Positions 8,295 to 16,203 of a DNA stretch of 64,000 nt are shown in pieces. The position numbers were made by a program, and so were the translations under genes. A model generated the notes under the pieces. It was not told the DNA's origin, did no database searches, and saw only the letters and a list, made by a program, of their open reading frames with translations. Origin of the DNA: Lewinellaceae bacterium (GTDB taxonomy: Bacteria > Bacteroidota > Bacteroidia > Chitinophagales > Saprospiraceae); contig JACJXX010000001.1 in NCBI GenBank assembly GCA_020636435.1, positions 868,001 to 932,000 on the forward strand, read 5' to 3'. Position 1 is the stretch's first letter. The number at the start of each line of letters is the position of its first letter.

Positions 8295-9614
8295 CTACAA
8301 CATTTTCCCCGCTTTCCATTGCCCCCACTTTCCATCTTTGTAAACAACCTGCCCGTTCACTACCGTCATCTTCACTTTCCCGGCTAAGGGTTCCCCAATG
8401 TACGGCGATGCTTTGTGCCGGTGCTGTACGCTGGCTGCCTCTACCCTTCCTTCTTTTTCCGGCTTCCAGACGGTAAGGTCCGCATCGAATCCTTCCCTGA
8501 TATGGCCCTTGCGGTGATCCATCGAAAGGAAGCGGGCGGGCCGGCTGGTAACCAACGGGATGAATTCTGCCAGGGATAGATGCGCTCTCAATGCAGTCCA
8601 ACCAGCCGGCAGCAGGAACTGCAGGCCGGCGATGCCGCCCCAGGCTTTCATCAGGTTGCCGCTCTCCAGTTCTTTCAGTTCGGGCGGGGCAGGAGAGTGG
8701 TCGGAAGCCAGAAAGTCGATGGCGCCTGCTTTAAGCCCCGCGATCAGGGCCTCGTTGTTGGCCCTTTCCCGGATCGGGGGGGCGCATTTGTAGAGGGGCT
8801 GGCCGTCGGGGATATCTTCCGCCTGGAAATAGATGTAATGCGGGCAGGTTTCCACCGTCAGAGGGAGCCCCCGATTCCTGGCCTTGGCGATGGCGGGGAT
8901 AGCTTCCGCAGAAGATAGATGAACGATGTGGGTAGGGCAATTGTACTGCTCACAAAGACGAATCATCATTTGTATGGCCTCGTTTTCCCATTGTTTGGGG
9001 CGGGAAGCCAGGTAGGCCTGATAACTTCCTGGATCAGCCGGCGCCGGCGCCTCCCCAGCCAGTTCGCAGTGGGCCAGTATTTTGCTGCCCTTGCGGGCGA
9101 CCAAGGGCATGGCCCGGTGCAAATCCGCTTCCGTCACGTTCGGAAATTCATCGATGCCCGAGTGCACGAGGAACACTTTTACCCCCAGGCATCCGGCATC
9201 GAGCAGCGCTTCCAGATCGCTCAACGGCCCTCCGGTATAGCCTGCCCAGAAGCCGCAGTTGACTTGGAGCTTTCCCCGCGCCGCTTCTGTTTTCAGCTTC
9301 AGGGCTTCGAGGTTCGTCACCACCGGCGAGCTGTTCAGCGGCATGTCCACAATAGTGGTGATGCCACCGCAAGCTGCAGAACGGGTGGCGGTTTCGAATC
9401 CTTCCCACTCTGTCCTTCCCGGCTCGTTGATGTGCACGTGGGGATCAATGATGCCGGGCATCAGCACGGCATCGCCCAGCTCGGTGAGCCGTTCGTGCGC
9501 ATGGCGGCCGGCGCGTACGCGCTGTATCTTATCGCCGCCGATCTCAACGGTGGCTTCTGTCAGCATTCCGTCAATCCAGCAGCGCCGGCTGTGTAAAGCG
9601 TAAGTGGTTGTCAT
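8295..9614 (-). CDS. allB: Allantoinase
   Basis: Zinc-dependent amidohydrolase that opens allantoin to allantoate. Metal ligands are readable: His59 and His61 (DPHVH), carboxylated Lys146 (GVKVF), His182 (AHCE), His232 (HIVHLSSA) and Asp305 (SDHSPA). The NEPGR motif follows the first His pair, as in allantoinases rather than dihydropyrimidinases. Length 439 is typical. It probably heads an allB-alc transcript; the region upstream (9690-9775) holds repeated palindromic sites that look like an operator. ATG at 9614. Confidence 0.95.
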   Translation of the reverse strand: MTTTYALHSRRCWIDGMLTEATVEIGGDKIQRVRAGRHAHERLTELGDAVLMPGIIDPHVHINEPGRTEWEGFETATRSAACGGITTIVDMPLNSSPVVTNLEALKLKTEAARGKLQVNCGFWAGYTGGPLSDLEALLDAGCLGVKVFLVHSGIDEFPNVTEADLHRAMPLVARKGSKILAHCELAGEAPAPADPGSYQAYLASRPKQWENEAIQMMIRLCEQYNCPTHIVHLSSAEAIPAIAKARNRGLPLTVETCPHYIYFQAEDIPDGQPLYKCAPPIRERANNEALIAGLKAGAIDFLASDHSPAPPELKELESGNLMKAWGGIAGLQFLLPAGWTALRAHLSLAEFIPLVTSRPARFLSMDHRKGHIREGFDADLTVWKPEKEGRVEAASVQHRHKASPYIGEPLAGKVKMTVVNGQVVYKDGKWGQWKAGKML

Positions 9615-9692
9615 ATTTAGATAACGCTATTGAAACGGCAGGCCTCTTTTTTCAGAGGAAGAATCCCTCCCCGGCACTGCTCCCTAAAGTCG

Positions 9693-9774
9693 TTACTTTT
9701 ATAATGATTGCAAATGTAACGATTATAAAAGTAATGATTATAAATATAATGATGATTTTTGTAATCATTATATT
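9693..9774. promoter_or_regulatory. Operator-like cluster of TAATGATTATA repeats upstream of allB
   Basis: Two perfect dyads lie in the 309-bp xdhB-allB gap: 13 bp (ttacttttataat 9693-9705 with 9722-9734) and 11 bp (aatataatgat 9743-9753 with 9764-9774). They are built from a repeated motif, GTAAYGATTATAAA, present as direct copies at 9716 and 9731 (15 bp apart) and inverted at about 9761. The very AT-rich block lies 80-160 bp before the allB start and suits binding of a dimeric purine-pathway regulator. No regulator gene is visible nearby. Confidence 0.5.
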
Positions 9775-9923
9775 TTGAACGATTCTGCTGGCTGGTGGTA
9801 ATAAGCGAGCACTCCGATTTATATGGCGGCCTATTCCTTCATTCCTTCATTTAAGATGGTTTCCGGAGTATCCTCAATAGTGGAGGCGACACCTTTTTCC
9901 CTGCGGGTGCTATGAGGAAGGCG

Positions 9924-12215
9924 TCACCCCTCATACAACAACCCAAGCACCCGCTCCGGCGTCATCGGCGCATGGTACAGCCGGGGCGCTTCGGGGTTGA
10001 AAGCCAGAATGGCGTCGTAAAGGGCAAAATAAGCGCCGATGCCGTACATCAGTGGGGGCTCCCCGGTTGTTTTGCTCTTGTAGATGGCCCGTTCGCTGCC
10101 GTCGCTGCCCAGGAAGTGCACGCTGATCTCTTTGGGTACGGAGTGGATATCCGGTATTTTGTAGTTGGACAGGGTTTGGGACAACAGCTGGCCCTCCGGG
10201 CTGTGCTGCAGGTTCTCCATGGTCATCCAGCCCATGCCCTGCACCAGGCCGCCTTCCACCTGCCCCAGGTCGACGCCTGCGTTCATGCTGCTGCCAAAGT
10301 CGTGCACGATGTGCACCGCGTCGAAGGAGTAGATGCCCCGCAGGCAGTCGACCGTGCAGAGCAGGGCGGCGGTGCCGTAGACGTGGTAGGCGAAGGGATG
10401 GCCCTTCTCCTTTTCCTTGTCGAAATGGATTTCCGGGGTGGCGTAGTGCCCCTTGGCGCTCAGGTTGATCCGGCGGGAAAAAGCCAGTTGTATCAACTGT
10501 GGCCAGGTCATATCCAGCTCCTCTCCATCCACCCATACTGCATTGCGTTGAAGCCCAATCTCCTTTTCTTCTCCCAGCCCCAGCTCTTCCCGGAGCAGGG
10601 CGAAAAGCCGTTCTCTGATTTGCCCGCAGGCATCCTGCAGGGCTTTGCCGTTGAGGTCGGAGGTGGCGCTGGCTGCCGAGGGCGAGGTGTTGGCAACGCG
10701 GGTGGTATTGGTGGTTTCTATCTTCACCTGCTCCAGGCGCAGCCCGAATTCGCGGGCAGCCACCTGCACCATTTTGGTATTGGCGCCCTGCCCCATCTCC
10801 ACCGCGCCGGTGCTGATGCCAACACTGCCATCGCTGTACACGTGCACCAGGGCGCGGGCGTGGTTCATCATGGTGTTGGTGAAGGAGATGCCGAAGCAGA
10901 CGGGCATCAGGTGCAGCCCCTTTTTGCTGAGGCGGTGGGCGGCGTTGTACTGCCTGATTTCCTTCCGTAAACCTCGGATGTCATTCCGGTTGAGGTTATC
11001 CATCCAGCAGTTCCTGGCCTCGCTGTCCTGTATCACCTGTCCGTAGGGAAACGCCTGTCCGTCTACGATCAGGTTTTGCTGCTGAATCTCCATAGGTTCC
11101 AACCCCAACTCCCGGGCGGCGTGGTGGATGGCCGCCTCGATGACGAACATGCCCTGCGGCCCGCCGAAGCCCCGGAAGGCGGTGCTCGGGGCAATATTGG
11201 TTTTGCAACAATGGGCGGTCAACCGGGCATTGGGCACATAGTAGCTGTTGGTGGCGTGGAAGAGGGTGCGCTCCAGGACGGCGGGGGAGAGGTCGGCTGC
11301 CGCGCCTCCGTTCTGGTAAAAAGTGGCTTCGTAGGCCAGGATGTTCAGGTTTTCATCCAGGCCGAGGCGGTAGTCGCTGTCGTAGGAGTGGCGCTTGCCG
11401 GTCATCAGCAGGTCTTCGTGGCGGCTGAGGATGTACTTTACCGGTTTCCTGAGCAGGTAAGCCGCCAGGGCGGCCAGGGCGGCCCAGGGAGAGGCCTGGT
11501 CTTCTTTTCCGCCGAAGCCGCCGCCGATGCGCGTGACGTCTACCTCCACCTGGTTCATGGACAGGCCCAGCACCCGCGCCGCCGCCCGCTGCACCTGCGT
11601 CGGGCCCTGGGTGGAGCTGTGGATGAAGATTTTGTTCTCCCGGGGTACGGCGTAAGCCCCCTGCGGCTCCAGATAAACGTGTTCCTGGCCGCCAGTATGG
11701 GCGGTGCCTTCGAAGATGTATTTGCATTTTTGGAAGGCCGCCTCTACATCGCCCATCCTGAACCGGCGGGAGCCGGCCAAAAGCTGCCCGCGGCGGAAGG
11801 CCTCCCGCGGATCGGTGATGGCGGGCAACGCTTCGATGTCCACCTCTATGAGTTCCCGGGCTTGGCCGGCTATCTCCGGGCTGCGGGCGACAATCAGGGC
11901 GATGGGCTGGCCGACGTAGTGCACTTCCTGCTCCGCCAGCAGGGGCTCGTCAGGGACGATGTTGCCGACCTGGTTCTCGCCGGGGATGTCGCGGTGGGTG
12001 AAAATTCGGATAACACCCTCCAGTTGTTCTGCTGCTTTGGTGTCGAGCTGCCGGATACAGCCGTGGGCAGCGGGCGAGTAGAATGCTTTGGCGTGCAGGG
12101 TGCCGGCGTACTCAGGAATGTCATCTAAATAAATGGACTGGCCGCGGACGTGGTTGGCGGCGTCGAGGTTGCCGGAGAAGGGGTACCTGTTGGTTGCGGA
12201 GGCTTTTTTGTTCAT
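9924..12215 (-). CDS. xdhB: Xanthine dehydrogenase large, molybdopterin-binding subunit
   Basis: Catalytic subunit of xanthine dehydrogenase, 763 residues, the expected length. The N-terminal a/b hammerhead domain covers about residues 15-125, followed by the Moco-binding halves. Readable family motifs include GGGFGGKE near residue 233, SRHEDLLMTGKRHSY near 265, the substrate-positioning Arg in TAFRGFGGPQG near 345 and the catalytic base Glu719 in TTGEPPLMYGIG close to the C-terminus. It pairs with xdhA at 1502-2908 despite the distance and opposite orientation. Its ATG (12215) overlaps by 4 bp (ATGA) with the stop of a truncated upstream reading frame, suggesting that the original upstream context was replaced. 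No XdhC maturation gene is in the window. Confidence 0.95.
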   Translation of the reverse strand: MNKKASATNRYPFSGNLDAANHVRGQSIYLDDIPEYAGTLHAKAFYSPAAHGCIRQLDTKAAEQLEGVIRIFTHRDIPGENQVGNIVPDEPLLAEQEVHYVGQPIALIVARSPEIAGQARELIEVDIEALPAITDPREAFRRGQLLAGSRRFRMGDVEAAFQKCKYIFEGTAHTGGQEHVYLEPQGAYAVPRENKIFIHSSTQGPTQVQRAAARVLGLSMNQVEVDVTRIGGGFGGKEDQASPWAALAALAAYLLRKPVKYILSRHEDLLMTGKRHSYDSDYRLGLDENLNILAYEATFYQNGGAAADLSPAVLERTLFHATNSYYVPNARLTAHCCKTNIAPSTAFRGFGGPQGMFVIEAAIHHAARELGLEPMEIQQQNLIVDGQAFPYGQVIQDSEARNCWMDNLNRNDIRGLRKEIRQYNAAHRLSKKGLHLMPVCFGISFTNTMMNHARALVHVYSDGSVGISTGAVEMGQGANTKMVQVAAREFGLRLEQVKIETTNTTRVANTSPSAASATSDLNGKALQDACGQIRERLFALLREELGLGEEKEIGLQRNAVWVDGEELDMTWPQLIQLAFSRRINLSAKGHYATPEIHFDKEKEKGHPFAYHVYGTAALLCTVDCLRGIYSFDAVHIVHDFGSSMNAGVDLGQVEGGLVQGMGWMTMENLQHSPEGQLLSQTLSNYKIPDIHSVPKEISVHFLGSDGSERAIYKSKTTGEPPLMYGIGAYFALYDAILAFNPEAPRLYHAPMTPERVLGLLYEG

Positions 12216-12570
12216 AGTCTTTTTTCTGTTTTTTTGCCGCTAAGGAATGAAAAATAAATAACTAAGCCCAATGTGTCTTCTACCTCGCAAAAATCTCCGA
12301 TACATGATAAAGAATAAAAAGGGTTCTTCGATGACCCAACTCCTTCTATCCAATTCATGGTTGTAGATGAATATTCTTCATTTGGATATCTGTTATATTT
12401 CATCTCCTGTACTTTTCTTTGAATTGTATATTGCTCTATTTCATCAACTGAATTGACTGTAAACAAATTATAGCTATTCTCGTTGAGGTTCATATTGTAT
12501 CCACATATAATTGAATCTTGTTCATTTAAATTAAAATCGTATAAAACCGCTTCATATATGCCATTATTGC
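12212..12570 (-). pseudogene. C-terminal remnant of a secreted Bacteroidota protein
   Basis: An open frame of about 119 codons that begins directly after a stop codon at about 12571, with no credible start except an internal ATG at 12493. The translation (GIYEAVLYDFNLNEQDSI..., then WIEGVGSSKNPFYS) matches a motif pair I know from the region before the sorting domain of many T9SS-exported Saprospiria proteins ('LLYDF', 'WIEGIGS'). It lacks the N-terminus and the sorting domain, so it looks like a truncated leftover. Its TGA overlaps the xdhB ATG by 4 bp, so xdhB translation may now be coupled to it. Confidence 0.5.
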
Positions 12571-12835
12571 GCGCAACTCAAAGGAATGCCTGCGCCCCTG
12601 CCTCGAACGCCAAGCCCCCGAACCGGCCCGCGCAGACCCATACGGGCAGGCTATTTCAGTTGGACTAAACCAGCCTGCCCCGCTGCCCGGTTTTACCTTA
12701 GGGGAAACGCGCCTGCTTTCCTCCGGAATAATACGGGGTATGCAGCACGGCGCTCATGCCGGGAAGGCCGCCTACGTTAGGGAAACCGCCAGGTCGGGAG
12801 TAACGGCCCTTGCAGCAGTTCACTTATGTTAGGCC
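12571..12835. other. GC-rich insert of unknown origin
   Basis: About 265 bp with much higher GC than the AT-rich gene remnants on both sides and no convincing reading frame or ribosome-binding site. It ends near a gttaggc heptamer (about 12829). It begins exactly where the truncated secreted-protein frame loses its 5' part, so it may be the foreign piece that broke that gene. I cannot identify it. Confidence 0.3.
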
Positions 12836-12845
12836 TCGTGCTATT

Positions 12846-12996
12846 TTACTCTCCGGATACCATCTCATATTCAAACTTGAACGGAGTATTGGTCCGTTTG
12901 GAAGCATCCAGGATCTCGATCCTTATTATATTTCCTTCTTTGTCATAATCCAGGATTATACCCGGCTTAGATTCATCAGAGTAACTTCTCAATAAA
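12846..12996 (-). pseudogene. DUF2283-like gene fragment
   Basis: The minus strand encodes SDESKPGIILDYDKEG, then NIIRIEILDASKR and ends FKFEYEMVSGE-stop, which is the C-terminal half of a DUF2283 protein (small proteins often found beside toxin-antitoxin type genes). Upstream the frame enters a short repeat element and meets TAG without a start codon, so the gene has lost its 5' end. Confidence 0.5.
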
Positions 12997-13135
12997 TGGA
13001 AATAAAACCTGTCGTCCTTACAGGACTAAACCAACGCCCAACCCTATTCCAGGGCCTTATCCCGTTGGCGAACGGGAGCAATAGCCTTTCGTTCCTACGG
13101 AACTGGCAGCATAACGAGATTTATTGAGAACTTAC
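12981..13135. mobile_element. MITE-like repeat with 17-bp terminal inverted repeats
   Basis: A 155-bp element whose ends are inverted copies (gtaacttctcaataaat at 12981-12997; atttattgagaacttac at 13119-13135) with one mismatch. Inside is a GC-rich REP-type hairpin, tcccgttggcgaacggga (13060-13077). It has no coding capacity and separates two unrelated gene fragments. Confidence 0.55.
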
Positions 13136-13235
13136 TTTCAAAATCATCAATGAAAAATTTTTCAAAATCATCGAAACTTAATTCAATTTTTTCATATGGC
13201 ATCAAATTGCCTCTCGAATCGAATTTCAACTTCAT
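13131..13235 (-). pseudogene. N-terminal fragment of a DUF6932-like protein
   Basis: An ATG at 13235 opens a 35-codon stretch (MKLKFDSRGNLMPYEKIELS, then FDDFEKFFIDDFESK) that resembles the first 35 residues of DUF6932 proteins (RGNL-PY then F--FFV--F). The frame then runs into the MITE-like repeat and stops. The remaining two thirds of the gene are missing. The family call is from memory of the motif and is tentative. Confidence 0.4.
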
Positions 13236-13363
13236 ACCCTCAATTATTTGATTTTAAGGCGGCGGTTGGACCCAACGTCCGTTAGTCGTCGTCTCTGCCA
13301 ATACTCATCGATATGAATGTATCAAAAGTACAAAGCCAAACAACAGATTGCTCATACCATCCA

Positions 13364-13816
13364 TTAATGATTAAAATTTCTTATCTGTATAGGGGGGCTT
13401 ATTGTTGCTTGATTGACTAACCCGTCAGAATCAAAAAAGAATCTAATCTGCTTACCCTCACTTTTGATTGTTCGTAAGCACGATTCTTCCATACAATAAG
13501 TGAGGTATTCAAAGTCAATGAACTTAAAGTCTTTTGACGGTGCGCCAAACATCCTAATAATTTCCTCTTTTCTTTTCCCCATTAAACAGGGTTCGACAAA
13601 ATATTTCGAATCATACCAAAATTCAGGATTCCCCTTGAAATAATAAGTTGAAGTAGAATCATTGAACCGCCATAAGTCGTTAATAAGCGATACAAACTCT
13701 TGACACTCAGAACTACTTATGCTTTTTGTATTAATGTTGCAGCCAAAGAAACCAAACAACATTATTAATCCTAGTATTAACCAGAACGGCAAAAGTTTGA
13801 AAATCAGGGTTCTCAT
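13364..13816 (-). CDS. Hypothetical lipoprotein, 150 aa
   Basis: A small unrecognised lipoprotein. Residues 1-25 are a lipoprotein signal (basic start, hydrophobic core) ending with lipobox GFFGC, so Cys26 would be lipidated. The mature part is about 125 residues with several Cys (CMEESC) and a GAPSKDF segment of the kind seen in small periplasmic SmpA/BamE-like folds (KRKEEIIRMFGAPS), which is a suggestion only. Its ATG overlaps the stop of the upstream T9SS fragment (ATGA), so it was translated as the second gene of an operon whose first gene is now broken. It may still be functional. Confidence 0.55.
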   Translation of the reverse strand: MRTLIFKLLPFWLILGLIMLFGFFGCNINTKSISSSECQEFVSLINDLWRFNDSTSTYYFKGNPEFWYDSKYFVEPCLMGKRKEEIIRMFGAPSKDFKFIDFEYLTYCMEESCLRTIKSEGKQIRFFFDSDGLVNQATISPPIQIRNFNH

Positions 13817-14085
13817 AGTTTAATCATTTTGTATACACCAGAAACGTCATTAATTTTGACAAGCAGAAAATATATTCCTGATGACAATCCAGGTTCCATG
13901 GGTATTGTTAGGGAATACTCACCTGTCAATTTTCCAAAATTTGCTAAAGCAACATTTTTACCAAGTAAGTCGTATACTTGGGCTTCCACTTTGTAGAGAT
14001 TTTCTAATGAGAGATACAAGGTTATTTCATCTATAAATGGATTTGGAGAAACCCTTAAGGCACGAGGAAAGAATAAAGTGTTCAA
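13813..14085 (-). pseudogene. Orphan T9SS type A sorting domain (truncated gene)
   Basis: Ninety codons encoding only a C-terminal secretion domain: VSPNPFIDEITLYLSLE near the start, YDLLGKNV in the middle and a GIYFLLVKIND...MIKL end, the hallmarks of the T9SS type A domain. It starts with TTG directly after an in-frame stop and lacks any cargo domain or signal peptide, so it is the tail of a deleted secreted protein. The stop overlaps the following lipoprotein start by 4 bp. Confidence 0.7.
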
Positions 14086-14099
14086 TTATGGGGCAGTAA

Positions 14100-14205
14100 T
14101 TTTTGTGCCAGGCAAGGCGCGAAGAATGAGGATAGCCAAAGCTACCTGAGTGATAGCCTGCCCCGCACCCGAAGGGTCGGGGAGCAACGCAGCATGGCGC
14201 AAAAA
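14100..14205. mobile_element. Short inverted-repeat element containing a REP-type hairpin
   Basis: Ends are tttttgtgcca (14100-14110) and tggcgcaaaaa (14195-14205), inverted with one mismatch. Inside is the GC hairpin ccccgcacccgaagggtcgggg (14161-14182), of the same CCCGACCC/GGGTCGGG type found in the tRNA-like pseudogenes at 18.0 and 18.5 kb. Non-coding. Confidence 0.45.
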
Positions 14206-14226
14206 GGACAAGCCAGAATGGACAGT

Positions 14227-15158
14227 TTATTCTTTCGTCGTGCCTAAATCACTCAAATATTGTAATTCTTTTACAGAAACCTTGTCCCAAACCATGCCGA
14301 AAAAGAAGGCGGCCACGATGCCCGGCTGTATGAATCCCCAGTATAGCTGCAGGAATAAATACAGGCCCCCTTCAAAAGAACTGACAATAGGCGCCCAGAG
14401 ACAAGCGATGGCCATCAGCACAAGGGTGGCGATCCGCCCCACCCGGATTTCGGTTTTCGAATCGGCACCGGGGTTGAAAAAAGGCCTGTAGATATCCATG
14501 GTGAAGAGGGTCGCCGCCGAATTGAGCAAGGAATCCAACGTACTCATGGCAGCGCCGAATAAGGCGGCCAGCATAATGCCGGTCAGGCCGGCCGGCAACA
14601 GGTTTTTGATCAGGGTTGGGTAGGCGGCGTCGGGGTTGCTGATCTCGTCGGCGTTGAGCTCATAGGCAATGATGCCCGGAAAAATGATGATAAAGGGCAG
14701 GATCAACTTCAGCGAAGCCCCAAATAAAATGCCCTTTTGGCCTTCTTCAATGCTTTTGGCCCCCAGGGTGCGCTGGGTGGTGAACTGGTTCAACCCGAAG
14801 TAAAACAAATTGGGATTCCACATGCCGCGTATTCCGGCATGGTGTAGATGCCCGCCCTTAGAAAGCGGGGCAGCAGGAATATGCCCACGATGACCAGCGC
14901 CAGCGCGCCGATCCATTCAAAGCTGGCTACGGCCAGCCCGATATCGCCCTTAAAGCCCTGCCCTGCCTGGCCGATGAAGTGCTCCGTAGAAATATTGGAA
15001 GCGATCAGCGACAGGCCGATCACCCACCAGGACAGGCTTCGGCCGGCCAGGAAATAGTCTTCAGCAGTATCTTCCTTTCGGGAAACGTAAAGGGTAAAGG
15101 CAACGACGAAGACGATGAAGCCGGCGAAGGTGATGAGGTCGAGGGTGTTGAATTGCAT
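14227..15158 (-). pseudogene. Sodium:solute symporter pseudogene with internal deletion
   Basis: Two overlapping frames together give part of an SGLT-type sodium:sugar symporter. The 5' frame (15158 to about 14830) encodes helices 1-3 (DTAEDYFLAGRSLSWWVIG, SNISTEHFIGQAGQG, TMPEY) and then goes out of frame. The 3' frame resumes with WNPNLFYFGLNQFTTQRTLG and QKGILFGASLKL and runs to 14227. The roughly 150 residues expected between TMPEY and WNPN are absent, the reading frame changes at the join, and the C-terminus stops early after FFFGMVW. Family length is normally 500 or more residues, so this is a decayed transporter. It lies at the edge of the remnant-rich zone. Confidence 0.8.
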
Positions 15159-15233
15159 AAGCTGGAGGTTTTATCATTGAAGTTGGCTAAAGGTATCTGC
15201 TGAAGCCGGGAAAGCAGAAAGCTTTAGACAACT

Positions 15234-15986
15234 TCATTTCAATAACTCGATCACCTTGCGCACCTCACGGGGCTCCCACCAACGAATGAAAGGAAGGAGG
15301 TAGGCGATCCGGCTTCTGGGCCGGGCGATCCGTTGAGCAATCACCGACACGGCGCCATCCATTTGTTCGATATAGGCATCGGCAAGGGCACCCTGCAGCT
15401 GCGCCAGGGCAACTGCGTTGGCCCAGGCCGCCTGCCGGGCTTTCGCAATGCTGAATTCAATGACGGCCTCATCTCTTTTCTTCATCACCCGGCGGATGAA
15501 CCGCATCGGCCACCAGATGCGCTCCAGTTTTGATTGCATTCCATCGGTCAGGGCGGCAATGATGTCGTTGATCTTTTCGAAGTCTTTTTGCAAGCTGGTA
15601 ATGTCATCCCCCGGAGCGGCAAGCGCCGCAGCAATGCCGAGATCGAGGTTGATATGGGCGTTGATCCCTAATATCAGATGCTGCAAAACGATGGGAGCAT
15701 TGTTTTTACAAGTGTCGAAAGCAAGCTGCCAGCTTTTGGTTGGCGCCTGCCCCTGCCAGTATTGAGACCATGCCTGCAGGTAGCGGTTGGCAAACAGAAC
15801 GTCCAGCTTTTCCATCCGGGGGCCGTCTTCAAATTGTCCCGCCAGAATGGCGTCCCGCACAGCTTCTGTCATGATTTTGTACAACAAAGCAAAATAGGCC
15901 TGTCGGGAGCCTTCCTGCTCGCAGGTGCGGATGATGTGATCGAGGGCGTCGAGGACTTCTTCAATGGTGCGGGCAGATGTGGCCAT
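15234..15986 (-). CDS. DUF5995 family protein
   Basis: A 251-residue soluble, mostly helical protein of the DUF5995 family, recognised by INAHINLDLG near residue 135 and the preceding NNAPIVLQHLILG helix. The first part (TIEEVLDALDHIIRTCEQEG) is typical of the family. No catalytic function is established. I start at ATG 15986 (MATSARTIEEV); an upstream in-frame ATG at 16061 and TTG at 16091 would place the N-terminus inside a palindromic regulatory region and give an atypical basic extension. The product lacks a signal peptide. Confidence 0.75.
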   Translation of the reverse strand: MATSARTIEEVLDALDHIIRTCEQEGSRQAYFALLYKIMTEAVRDAILAGQFEDGPRMEKLDVLFANRYLQAWSQYWQGQAPTKSWQLAFDTCKNNAPIVLQHLILGINAHINLDLGIAAALAAPGDDITSLQKDFEKINDIIAALTDGMQSKLERIWWPMRFIRRVMKKRDEAVIEFSIAKARQAAWANAVALAQLQGALADAYIEQMDGAVSVIAQRIARPRSRIAYLLPFIRWWEPREVRKVIELLK

Positions 15987-16009
15987 TATGCTGGATGTTC
16001 GAAAGGTGT

Positions 16010-16113
16010 TATACTGACGCACGGCTGGTTTTGTCGGCCACAGAACCGGCCGGGTCAGCATATACTGACCTCGCTGGTTTTTGTAAAGCAAAAACCAAGC
16101 GTGCGTCAGTATA
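16010..16113. promoter_or_regulatory. TATACTGAC repeats and long dyad upstream of the DUF5995 gene
   Basis: A perfect 14-bp inverted repeat (tatactgacgcacg 16010-16023; cgtgcgtcagtata 16100-16113) encloses a second dyad (ggtcagcatatactgacc around 16053-16070). TATACTGAC therefore occurs three times in 104 bp, just upstream of the likely ATG at 15986. This fits an operator or a folded leader. Confidence 0.45.
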
Positions 16114-16203
16114 GAAGTTAAAGGTAACAGGAACTTGCGAAAATCCGCTTATTGGTGATTAGGCTTAACAAGTTTATCCAGAGGCGGCCTTCCGGGAAAC
16201 TTG

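Noticed and set aside
12571..13290. Integron attC sites (gttaggc at about 12829, acccaac/gttgggt near 13273)
   Set aside because: Only isolated core-like heptamers; I could not pair them into an attC fold and there is no integrase gene.
14790..15158. A complete short membrane protein of 122 aa
   Set aside because: It is the start of an SGLT-type symporter whose remainder lies in another frame downstream, so the locus is a pseudogene.
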